Shown piece after piece: positions 1 to 5,210 of a stretch of 5,298 bases of DNA; within the stretch, counting starts at the first letter, position 1, and every line of letters starts with the position of its first letter. Both the position numbers and the translations under genes were made by a program. Source of the stretch: JAWLGW01 sp964569055. Lineage in GTDB: Bacteria > Planctomycetota > J058. The stretch spans positions 1 to 5,298 of the forward strand of contig CAZMSZ010000478.1 of assembly GCA_964569055.1 (NCBI GenBank). The letters run 5' to 3'. Under the pieces are notes generated by a model. The model did not search any database. It saw only the letters and a list, made by a program, of their open reading frames with translations, and was not told the origin of the DNA.

Positions 1-10
1 TGACCATGCC

Positions 11-42
11 GGGCATGGGGCCTCTGCCTGGGCTGGCTGGGG
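11..42 (+). other. Possible G-quadruplex-forming G-run cluster
   Basis: Four G-runs lie at 11-13 (GGG), 17-20 (GGGG), 30-32 (GGG) and 39-42 (GGGG), with loops of 3, 9 and 6 bases. This meets a relaxed quadruplex pattern, though the 9-base loop is longer than the usual limit of 7. It sits about 145 bases upstream of the peroxidase start, on the coding strand. In a genome this GC-rich such clusters arise often by chance, so function is speculative. Confidence 0.25.
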
Positions 43-174
43 CTGGATCATCGGGATCGCTCCCGCCCGCATCGATCCGGTGGGCCGTCCGGCGTGGCGC
101 GAGCAGCTCCGCCTCCCCTGAGCGCCCCCTTCCCGCGGCCGCGCGGGCGCGTAACCTGGCGGTCTGCTCCAACC

Positions 175-180
175 AAGAGG
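175..180 (+). promoter_or_regulatory. Ribosome binding site of the peroxidase gene
   Basis: AAGAGG ends 5 bases before the ATG at 186. It is the only good Shine-Dalgarno match in front of any in-frame ATG at the 5' end of this reading frame, so it fixes the start at 186 rather than at base 6. Confidence 0.7.
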
Positions 181-185
181 TCGCC

Positions 186-875
186 ATGCTCGCTCGCTCT
201 CTCGCCGCGCTCCCGTTCGCCCTCCTCCTCGCCGCGCCCGCGCTGGCGCAGTCCGATCCGCCCGCGGAGCGACCGGCCGAGGCGCCGAGCGATGGCGCGC
301 AGAGCGTGCACGCGTTCGAGGTGAAGACCCTGCGGGGCGAGGCGGTGAAGCTGGAGAAGTACCGCGGAAAGGTGCTGTTGATCGTCAACACGGCCTCGCG
401 CTGCGGGCTGACGCCGCAGTACGAGGGGTTGCAGGCGCTGTACGAGGAGCACCGCGAGCGCGGGCTGGTGGTGCTCGGGTTCCCCTGCAACCAGTTCGGC
501 GGGCAGGAGCCCGGGACCGCCGAGGAGATCGAGACGTTCTGCCGTGAGCAGTTCGCGGTCTCGTTCCCGATGTTCGCCAAGGTCGAGGTCAACGGCGAGG
601 GCGCCGCGCCCCTGTGGCGGTGGTTGACGGCCCGCAAGGGCGGCGCGATCCGCTGGAACTTCACCAAGTTCCTGATCGGCCGCGACGGCGAGCTGGTGGA
701 GCGGTTCGAGCCGAAGACCGCGCCCGACGCCGAGGCGCTGCGCGCGGCGCTCGAGCGCGCGCTCGCCGCGCCGGCTCCGGCCGAGCCCGCCAGCGAGGAA
801 GCTCGGCCCGAGGCCGAGGACGACGCGGAGGACGAGGCGGAGGAGGCCGACCCCGCCGGAGAGACGCCGCGCTGA
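186..875 (+). CDS. Exported cysteine-type glutathione peroxidase with acidic C-terminal tail
   Basis: This is a thiol peroxidase of the glutathione peroxidase family, 229 residues, which reduces hydrogen or organic peroxides. Residues 1-21 are a Sec signal peptide ending in Ala-Leu-Ala before Gln22, so the enzyme should act in the periplasm. A Pro/Ala-rich linker (22-40) leads to the thioredoxin-fold domain (about 42-193). The family signatures are NTASRCGLT (68-76) with catalytic Cys73 (codon TGC, not selenocysteine TGA), GFPCNQFGGQEPG (98-110) with Gln107, and RWNFTKFL (156-163) with Trp157 and Asn158, completing the Cys/Gln/Trp/Asn tetrad. Cys119 sits where the resolving cysteine of thioredoxin-dependent members lies, so thioredoxin-like rather than glutathione reduction is likely (inference from the family). 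Most bacterial members are about 160-180 residues and cytoplasmic. The excess here is the signal peptide, the linker and an acidic tail (200-229, 14 Asp/Glu in 30 residues). The glycosyltransferase gene follows 10 bases later. Confidence 0.93.
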   Translation: MLARSLAALPFALLLAAPALAQSDPPAERPAEAPSDGAQSVHAFEVKTLRGEAVKLEKYRGKVLLIVNTASRCGLTPQYEGLQALYEEHRERGLVVLGFPCNQFGGQEPGTAEEIETFCREQFAVSFPMFAKVEVNGEGAAPLWRWLTARKGGAIRWNFTKFLIGRDGELVERFEPKTAPDAEALRAALERALAAPAPAEPASEEARPEAEDDAEDEAEEADPAGETPR

Positions 876-885
876 TCGGGCGCGC

Positions 886-2028
886 ATGAGCGCCGCTCCG
901 CTGCGCGTCGGGTTCGACGCCACCGCCGCGGCCGAGCCGCGCCCGACGGGGGTCGGGCTGTCGCTGGCGCACCTCGTGCGCGCGCTGCGGGAGCTCACCC
1001 CCGCGGCGGGGCTCGAGCTCGAGGTCTGCTATCGCCTCTCGCGGCTGCGTCGCCGCGCGCACTTCCTCCCCGGCCCGGCGCGGCTGTTCCACGAGCGGTG
1101 GAGCGTGCTCCTGGCCCGGCGGCTCGCGGTGTGGCACGGGGCCGACTCGCGCCTGCCGCGCTTCGCGGGGCCGGCGCTGGTGGCGACCGTCCACGACCTG
1201 TCCGCGCGGCGCGAAGGGTTCAGCACGCCGCGGTTCCGCGCCACGCGCGAGCGCCACTGGGCGGCGGTCGCGGCGCGCGCGGACCTGGTCGTGACCTACA
1301 CCCGGGCCGTGCGGGCCGAGGTCGCGCGCGAGCTCGGGCTCGCGCCCGAGCGGGTGGCCGTGGTCCCGCTCGCGCCGAGCGAGGCCCTCGCGCCGCCCGA
1401 CGCCGAGGCCGTCCGCCGCGCCGCACGCGAGCACCTCGGCGAGCGGCCGTACGTCCTGTGCCTCGGCGAGCTCTCGCGCCGCAAGAACACCGTCGGCGCG
1501 GTGACCGCCTTCGCCGCGGCCGGGGCGGCGCTGGGCGAGACCGCGCTCGCGCTGGTCGGGCCGCCGGGCCACGGCGCCGAGGAGGCGCTCGAGGCCGCCG
1601 AGCGCCTGGGGGTCGCCGGGCGGGTGCGCTGGCTGCGCTACCTGCCGGCGAGCGAGGTCGCCGCGCTCTTGGCGGGCGCGCGGGCGCTCCTGTTCCCGAC
1701 CCGCTACGAGGGGTTCGGCATGCCCGTCCTGGAGGCGTTCCGCGCGGGCGTGCCGGTGGTGGCCTCGGACGCCGCCTCGGTGGTCGAGGTGGCGGGAGGC
1801 GCGGCCGTGCACGCCGCGCCCGACGACGCCGACGCGCTCGGGCGCGCGCTGGTCGCTGTGCTCGAGGATCCGGCCCGCGCCGCGGAGCTGGTCGCGCGCG
1901 GGCGCGCGCGCCTGGCGGCGTTCACCTGGGAGCGCAGCGCCGAGCGGCTGGTCGCGGTGTACCGCGCCGCCGCCGCGGGCGGCCCGGCGCCCGCGTTCGA
2001 GGCGGCGCCACGAGCCGCCTCGTCGTGA
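886..2028 (+). CDS. GT4-type (glycosyl transferase group 1) glycosyltransferase
   Basis: This 380-residue protein is a retaining GT-B-fold glycosyltransferase that should transfer a sugar from a nucleotide-sugar donor to an envelope or secreted glycan. The N-terminal acceptor domain (about 5-165) has a Thr-Gly-Val-Gly loop at 21-24 and the common TVHDL segment at 101-105. The C-terminal donor domain (about 186-362) has LGELSRRKN at 193-201, the Arg-Lys-Asn context usual at its first strand, LALVGPPG at 221-228, and the EX7E signature EGFGMPVLE at 275-283, whose two Glu residues contact the donor sugar. GVPVVASDAASVVEV (288-302) and FTWERSAERL (346-355) are also typical of group 1. No signal peptide or membrane segment is seen, so it acts at the cytoplasmic face. 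The ATG at 886 lies 10 bases after the peroxidase stop with no strong Shine-Dalgarno, which suggests coupled translation. The last 20 residues are an Ala/Pro-rich extension. Donor and acceptor cannot be told from sequence. Confidence 0.9.
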   Translation: MSAAPLRVGFDATAAAEPRPTGVGLSLAHLVRALRELTPAAGLELEVCYRLSRLRRRAHFLPGPARLFHERWSVLLARRLAVWHGADSRLPRFAGPALVATVHDLSARREGFSTPRFRATRERHWAAVAARADLVVTYTRAVRAEVARELGLAPERVAVVPLAPSEALAPPDAEAVRRAAREHLGERPYVLCLGELSRRKNTVGAVTAFAAAGAALGETALALVGPPGHGAEEALEAAERLGVAGRVRWLRYLPASEVAALLAGARALLFPTRYEGFGMPVLEAFRAGVPVVASDAASVVEVAGGAAVHAAPDDADALGRALVAVLEDPARAAELVARGRARLAAFTWERSAERLVAVYRAAAAGGPAPAFEAAPRAASS

Positions 2029-2744
2029 GCCCGCCCGACCTCGCGCCGCTCCTCGCCGCTCACGACCGCGCCCTGGGCGCCGGCGTGCTCAAGGAGGACG
2101 CCCGCGGCCGCGTGACCCGCGTCCCGTACGACGCCACCAGCGACGCGGTGGTCAAGGAGCTGCGCGAGGGCGGGCTGCGCCGGCGCCTCGACCGCGCGGT
2201 CCGCGGCGCGCGCGCCGAGCGGACCGCGCAGGTCGCCCGCGAGCTGGCGGCCGCCGGGCTGCCCGTCCCCGAGCTCCTCGGCGCCCGCGCGCTCGAAGGC
2301 CGCAGCCTGTACGTGGCGCGGCACGTCCCCGGCCCCACCCTCGCGGCGGCGCTGCGTGGGGCCGACCCGGTCGAGCTCCGCCGGCTGGCACTCGCCGCGG
2401 CGGAGCTGGCAGCCCGCCTCCACGCCGCGGGCTTCGCGCCGCGCGACTTCAAGCCCGTCAACCTGATCGTCGCCCCCGGCGGCGGCCTGGTCTTGGTCGA
2501 CCTCGACGACGTGCGGCGCGCCGCGCCGCCGTCGCCCGCGCGGCCGCTCGAGCGGCGGCACCGCCGCGCCCTGGCCGCCCTCGACGCCTACGCGCAGCTC
2601 GACGTGAACCCGCCCGGGGTGCGGCTCCGCTGGGAGGCCCTGGCCCGCTACGCCGGCGTGCTCGACCTCGAGCCTCGCGCCGAGTGGCGCGGCGTCCTGG
2701 CCCTCAGCCGCGCCAAGCGTCGCCGGCTGTCGGGCGCACGCTGA
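2025..2744 (+). CDS. Small Kdo/WaaP-like (lipopolysaccharide kinase family) kinase
   Basis: This 239-residue protein has a protein-kinase-like fold of the type found in lipopolysaccharide core kinases (WaaP, KdkA, InaA) and related small kinases. Visible parts are VVKEL (42-46), with Lys44 as candidate ATP-anchoring lysine; Glu65 in a following helix, candidate salt-bridge partner; a hinge-like LYVARHVPGPTL (95-106); a catalytic loop PRDFKPVNLIV (139-149) with Asp141, Lys143 and Asn146; and LVLVDLDDV (155-163), where Asp159 replaces the DFG aspartate for metal binding. A glycine-rich loop is not obvious, as is common in this group. The C-terminus is basic (KRRRL at 231-235), which could favour membrane contact (inference). 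The GTG start at 2025 overlaps the glycosyltransferase stop as GTGA, indicating translational coupling and arguing that both modify the same molecule. The open frame reaches further upstream, but that part is an Arg-rich shadow of the glycosyltransferase gene. A divergent protein or aminoglycoside-type kinase is the main alternative. Confidence 0.82.
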   Translation: MSPPDLAPLLAAHDRALGAGVLKEDARGRVTRVPYDATSDAVVKELREGGLRRRLDRAVRGARAERTAQVARELAAAGLPVPELLGARALEGRSLYVARHVPGPTLAAALRGADPVELRRLALAAAELAARLHAAGFAPRDFKPVNLIVAPGGGLVLVDLDDVRRAAPPSPARPLERRHRRALAALDAYAQLDVNPPGVRLRWEALARYAGVLDLEPRAEWRGVLALSRAKRRRLSGAR

Positions 2745-2747
2745 GCC

Positions 2748-3545
2748 CTATCCCCGCAGCTTGGCCCGCGCCTCGCGGAACCACTGCAGGTAGTCGGGGT
2801 CCTCGTAGCAGGTGTGCAGCGGCCCGCGATCGCCCTCGGCCACCAGCTCTTGGACCAGCCGCGCCCGCTCGTCGTCCTCCCAGAACTCGGGCCAGTGCAG
2901 GTTCCAGCCGAGCCGGTTCTCCACGTGGGCCTGCACCGGGTCGCCGCCGGCGTGGAACCCGTAGATCCCCGAGCCGCAGGTGAACAGCACGACCGGATCG
3001 ATCGGCGAGAAGTAGTTCACCAGGCGACCGACCCGCCCCTCCCGGAGGACCGCCAGGAGCGAGCGGCTCCAGCTCGGCAGCGGCGAGCCGCCGAACACGA
3101 GCGTCTCGAACCGGACGCCCCGCGCGGCCGCCTTCTGCAGCACGGCCGTCCCGGCGCTGAACCCGATCCCGCGCACCGTCAGCGTCGCGCGGCAGGAGGT
3201 GCGCGCGTGGCGCAGGCGCATCTCCCGCTCGAAGTCGGCGATCCGATCCGCCGGCTCGTCGGTCCCGTAGTCGAACAGGTAGCCCAGCACGAAGGTGAGG
3301 TGCCGCACCGGCAGCGCCTCGATCCCGACCTCCTGCAGGTCGGCGATCACCTCGTCGGCCCACAGCCCCTCGCCGTCGGGCCAGATCCCGTGCACGACGA
3401 ACACCGGACCGACCGGCGAGGGACCGGGCGGGTCGAGCGGGACGTAGCTCGAGCAGCCGGCGAGCGCGACCAGCGCCAGCGCGACGAACGCCCGGACGAC
3501 CGGCGGCGCGCGGCGGCGGCCGCGCGCGAGCTCAGCCGCCGGCAC
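2748..3545 (-). CDS. Alpha/beta-hydrolase-like lipoprotein
   Basis: This 265-residue protein is a predicted lipoprotein with an alpha/beta-hydrolase (lipase/esterase-like) fold. An Arg-rich n-region (residues 9-19) and a hydrophobic stretch (20-29) lead to a lipobox, Leu-Ala-Gly-Cys, with Cys31 as the lipidated residue. Ser32 follows, so by the E. coli Lol rule it would go to the outer membrane. The mature part has FVVHGIWPDGEG (49-60), resembling the HG oxyanion segment, and a nucleophile elbow GFSAG (128-132) with Ser130. Asp183 (in SPIDPVVLF, 180-188) and His244 (in GPLHTCYED, 241-249) are plausible triad partners, unproven. Several cysteines (118, 190, 246) could form disulfides in the periplasm. 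The start is GTG at 3545, chosen because GAGGTGG lies 9 bases upstream. The gene overlaps the upstream dehydrogenase-like gene by 14 bases. Its TAG stop lies 3 bases from the stop of the convergent kinase gene. The substrate is unknown and no close family was recognised. Confidence 0.8.
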   Translation of the reverse strand: MPAAELARGRRRAPPVVRAFVALALVALAGCSSYVPLDPPGPSPVGPVFVVHGIWPDGEGLWADEVIADLQEVGIEALPVRHLTFVLGYLFDYGTDEPADRIADFEREMRLRHARTSCRATLTVRGIGFSAGTAVLQKAAARGVRFETLVFGGSPLPSWSRSLLAVLREGRVGRLVNYFSPIDPVVLFTCGSGIYGFHAGGDPVQAHVENRLGWNLHWPEFWEDDERARLVQELVAEGDRGPLHTCYEDPDYLQWFREARAKLRG

Positions 3546-4488
3546 GGCGCCAGGCCACCTCGAGCCGGCGCGCGCGGGCCAGCTTCGCCACGTCGAGCAG
3601 GCGTCGGTCGCGCTCCCAGCGCTCGCGCACCTCCTCCTCCACGTGCTCCCACAGGTCGGCGCACTCCTCGATCAGGAGCCGCGCCCGGGTGATCTCGCCG
3701 GCGAGCGCGAGGTGCGTGGCCGAGCTGCTCGGATCCCCGAACGCGAGGGCGCGCGCCGCGACGAGCAGCGTCAGCAGCTCCTGGCGCACCGAGCGCGGCC
3801 AGCCGGCGGCGCGCGACACGCCGTGCAGGTAGGCCAGCACCGCCGCGTGCAGGTGGCAGTCCTCCACGGTGCGGAACGGCTTGAGGTAGTGGAGGTAGCC
3901 GTCCCCCTCCAGCCGCTCGGCCGGCTCGACGCGCACGCCCTCGAACCGGATCCGCGCGTGCCCGAGCTCGGGCGCGAACGGGAGGGCAGGCAGCGCGTCG
4001 CGCACGATGCCCCGCCGCCGGGCCGGCAGGTCGACCAGGGCCAGCACGCGCAGCCCCTCGTCGTTGGTGCCCTCGCAGGCCACGACCAGCAGCTCGTCCG
4101 CCTCGCGGCCGAGCGTGACCCTGTCCTTCTCGCCCCACAGCAGCCAGCCGTCGCCGTCGGGCTCGAGCCGCGTCTGGATCGAGCGCGGGTGCGCGCTGCC
4201 GCCCTCGCTGGCGCACAGCGCGGCGCGCGCCGTGCCGATCGCGGGCACGACCTGCTGCAGCGCGCCGACGTAGGCCGACGCGCCGACGTAAGCCAGCCGA
4301 TCCATGCGGGCCGCCGTGAGGATCGTCTGGTCGATCGGGTGCTCGGCGGCGCTCGCCGCCCGCACGTGCCGAATCCACCAGGCCTCCGTCCCGCGCACCG
4401 GAGCGGGGTCGGGCGAGGCGCGCAGGAGCGCCTCGAGCACCGCCGTAGGATCGGCGAGGTCGGGCGCGACACGGAGGTCCAGGGCCAT
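3532..4488 (-). CDS. Short, divergent acyl-CoA-dehydrogenase-like protein
   Basis: This 318-residue protein resembles the acyl-CoA dehydrogenase superfamily (FAD-dependent alpha,beta-dehydrogenation of acyl-CoA thioesters). The best match is the middle beta domain: ALCASEGGSAHP (90-101) corresponds to the family's Thr-Glu-Pro-x-x-Gly-Ser segment. It is followed by DGDGWLLWGEKDRVTLG (111-127), like the usual gly-x-Lys-x-x-Ile-x-x-Gly stretch, then ADELLVVACEG (130-140) and IRFEGVRVEPAERLEG (180-195), the 'fedVrVP' region. A helical C-terminal domain (about 205-316) follows. It is shorter than the usual 380 or so residues, with a reduced N-terminal domain. The C-terminal Tyr/Phe-Glu-Gly-Thr-type catalytic segment of typical members is not visible; the end is Arg/Lys-rich instead. 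It may therefore be a non-catalytic or functionally changed relative. The ATG at 4488 has no clear Shine-Dalgarno. The 3' end overlaps the lipoprotein gene by 14 bases. The superfamily call is fairly safe, the function is not. Confidence 0.7.
   Translation of the reverse strand: MALDLRVAPDLADPTAVLEALLRASPDPAPVRGTEAWWIRHVRAASAAEHPIDQTILTAARMDRLAYVGASAYVGALQQVVPAIGTARAALCASEGGSAHPRSIQTRLEPDGDGWLLWGEKDRVTLGREADELLVVACEGTNDEGLRVLALVDLPARRRGIVRDALPALPFAPELGHARIRFEGVRVEPAERLEGDGYLHYLKPFRTVEDCHLHAAVLAYLHGVSRAAGWPRSVRQELLTLLVAARALAFGDPSSSATHLALAGEITRARLLIEECADLWEHVEEEVRERWERDRRLLDVAKLARARRLEVAWRRAGG
3555..3561 (-). promoter_or_regulatory. Ribosome binding site of the lipoprotein gene, inside the upstream coding region
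   Basis: On the - strand this reads GAGGTGG, 9 bases before the GTG at 3545. It lies within the last codons of the dehydrogenase-like gene. It supports the GTG start and so the complete lipoprotein signal peptide. It also supports coupled translation of the two overlapping genes. Confidence 0.6.
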
Positions 4489-4593
4489 GCGCTCAGGATA
4501 GCGGAGCCCGGCGCGCCCCGGGAGAGTCGCCCGACCGCACGCGGGCGGCCGAGGCGCGCCCGCGCGCGCGCTGGGTTGGATCAGCCCTCGAGC
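4489..4593. other. Spacer between two - strand genes
   Basis: This 105-base, very GC-rich spacer separates the Mth938-like gene from the dehydrogenase-like gene. It contains a run of alternating C and G (4561-4571) and a 5-bp inverted repeat, CCCGG 4507-4511 with CCGGG 4518-4522 around a 6-base loop. Without a T-tract this is not a convincing intrinsic terminator. The spacer is long enough for a separate promoter for the downstream pair, so the three - strand genes need not be a single operon. Confidence 0.5.
4495..4500 (-). promoter_or_regulatory. Possible -10 element close to the dehydrogenase-like start
   Basis: On the - strand this reads TATCCT (4 of 6 matches to TATAAT), ending 6 bases before the ATG at 4488. 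No Shine-Dalgarno is visible between them, so transcription could start near the ATG and give a leaderless message. I see no matching -35 box, so this is only a suggestion. Confidence 0.2.
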
Positions 4594-4968
4594 TCAGCAA
4601 GTGGAGTGCAGCAACGCGCCCACCGCCCGCGTCCCGCGCAGCTCGGCATAGAGGCGCGCGGCCTCCTCGGTCTGGAGCACGTGCACGGTCACCCCGCGAG
4701 CCTCGAGCGCCTCGACCGTCTCCCGCGGCACTTGCATGACCTCGTGCATGCCGCGCGAGAGCACCACGTGGGTCGCGCCGTGCTCGACGAGCTCGAGCGC
4801 GTCGGCGGGCTGGATCCCAGGGATGTGGCGCGTGCCGGTCTCGCTCCAATCCCACGCGCGCGCGCCGCCCGGGAACAGCTTGACGTCCTTGAAGATTCGC
4901 GCGCCGATCTCGATCCGTCCCCAGGAAATGTGATCGATCGGCGGAGACACCTTCGCTGGATCGTGCAT
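4594..4968 (-). CDS. Mth938-like domain (DUF498/NDUFAF3-like) protein
   Basis: This 124-residue cytoplasmic protein consists of one Mth938-like domain (Pfam DUF498), the family of archaeal MTH938 and of the mitochondrial complex I assembly factor NDUFAF3. Family features are ISWGRIEIGARIFKDVKLFP (14-33), the N-terminal strand pair around a conserved Gly and Asp; IPGIQPADALELVEHGATHV (49-68), helix then strand; VVLSRGMHEVMQVPRE (68-83), here Ser-Arg-Gly-Met where many members have Gly-Thr-Gly; GVTVHVLQTEEAARLY (92-107); and the ending VGALLHSTC (116-124), close to the family's usual 'aaLH.tC'. Length matches the family norm (about 110-130). The ATG at 4968 is chosen because a near-perfect Shine-Dalgarno precedes it and family homology begins just after it. 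The open frame runs on to the window edge, but that part is repeat-bearing low-complexity sequence. The biochemical role in bacteria is not established. It is first of the - strand genes, 105 bases ahead of the dehydrogenase-like gene. Confidence 0.88.
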   Translation of the reverse strand: MHDPAKVSPPIDHISWGRIEIGARIFKDVKLFPGGARAWDWSETGTRHIPGIQPADALELVEHGATHVVLSRGMHEVMQVPRETVEALEARGVTVHVLQTEEAARLYAELRGTRAVGALLHSTC

Positions 4969-4971
4969 GGC

Positions 4972-4979
4972 TCCTCCTT
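4972..4979 (-). promoter_or_regulatory. Strong ribosome binding site of the Mth938-like gene
   Basis: On the - strand this reads AAGGAGGA, 3 bases before the ATG at 4968. It is the strongest Shine-Dalgarno in the window and settles the start against the longer open frame that extends upstream. Confidence 0.8.
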
Positions 4980-5050
4980 CGGGAGACTGTTGCGCACGCG
5001 ACCACGCCGCGCAAGGAACGGGAGCAAGGCGGCACGGGCACGAGGGCAAT

Positions 5051-5124
5051 GCGACAGCGTCGGGGGAGGCCGTCGCGAATGAGCTTGGCCGGCCCGACCC
5101 GCCCGCCACAGCAGCGACAGCGAC
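5051..5124. repeat. Direct repeat copy A
   Basis: This copy begins with GCGACAGC (5051-5058) and has a five-base G-run at 5062-5066. Next come AGGCCGTCGCGAA (5067-5079) and TGAGCTT (5080-5086), then a more variable stretch containing CCGACC. It ends with CAGCGACAGCGAC (5112-5124), which carries GCGACAGC again. Copy B has the same blocks in the same order and orientation. The shared 13-base and longer blocks are too similar to be chance. Confidence 0.75.
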
Positions 5125-5183
5125 CCCGCGCGCCACGCCCGAAGCCCCTCCCGCACTACAGAGCGCCTTCTCGCCAAGCAGCA

Positions 5184-5202
5184 GCGCCGCTTCGGGCGGC
5201 GC
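5184..5202. other. Perfect short hairpin between the two repeat copies
   Basis: GCGCCGC (5184-5190) pairs perfectly with GCGGCGC (5196-5202) around the 5-base loop TTCGG (+ strand) or CCGAA (- strand). It lies in the 86-base spacer between repeats A and B, in the probable leader region of the - strand genes. There is no following T-tract on either strand, so it is not a standard intrinsic terminator. It could be part of the same repeat family. Confidence 0.5.
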
Positions 5203-5210
5203 GCATTTCA

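Larger units (their letters stand above)
1..185. other. Leader region upstream of the peroxidase gene
   Basis: No convincing gene is seen here. An open frame continues upstream of the peroxidase start to base 6, but its translation is low-complexity Gly/Pro/Ala/Ser followed by Arg-rich sequence. It has no ribosome binding site at its first ATG, and a good signal peptide begins only at base 186. Bases 11-42 contain four G-runs. I could not recognise a convincing -35/-10 pair; the promoter of the + strand group should lie here if these genes are transcribed on their own. Confidence 0.6.

Noticed and set aside
6..185. N-terminal extension of the peroxidase starting at base 6
   Set aside because: The added 60 residues are low-complexity, would bury the signal peptide inside the protein, and have no ribosome binding site. 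The ATG at 186 has AAGAGG 5 bases upstream.
48..998. Long - strand open frame opposite the peroxidase gene
   Set aside because: The translation is Arg/Leu/Gly-rich without family motifs and lies antisense to a well-supported gene; this is a usual effect of very high GC.
661..1812. 383-residue - strand open frame opposite the glycosyltransferase
   Set aside because: Arg/Ala/His-rich antisense translation with no motif; the + strand frame has the full GT4 signatures.
1098..2024. Upstream extension of the kinase frame to an ATG at 1098, making a 548-residue protein
   Set aside because: The extra part is an Arg/Gly-rich shadow of the glycosyltransferase in another frame. The kinase fold begins just after the GTG at 2025, which overlaps the preceding stop.
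1704..2561. - strand open frame antisense to the glycosyltransferase and kinase
   Set aside because: No recognisable domain, low-complexity composition, and contradicted by two motif-bearing + strand genes.
3347..4378. 343-residue - strand open frame in a second frame across the dehydrogenase-like gene
   Set aside because: Extremely Arg/Ala-rich for most of its length. The overlapping frame 3532-4488 has normal composition and acyl-CoA dehydrogenase similarity.
4507..4522. Inverted repeat in the 4489-4593 spacer as an intrinsic terminator of the Mth938-like gene
   Set aside because: The stem is only 5 bp and no T-tract follows on the - strand; such small GC palindromes are common at this base composition.
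4561..4571. Alternating CG run as a Z-DNA or regulatory site
   Set aside because: Eleven alternating bases are too short and too expected in such GC-rich DNA to support a function.
3643..5082. 479-residue + strand open frame antisense to the dehydrogenase-like and Mth938-like genes
   Set aside because: His/Arg/Ala/Gln-rich antisense translation without family motifs; it spans two supported genes and their spacer.
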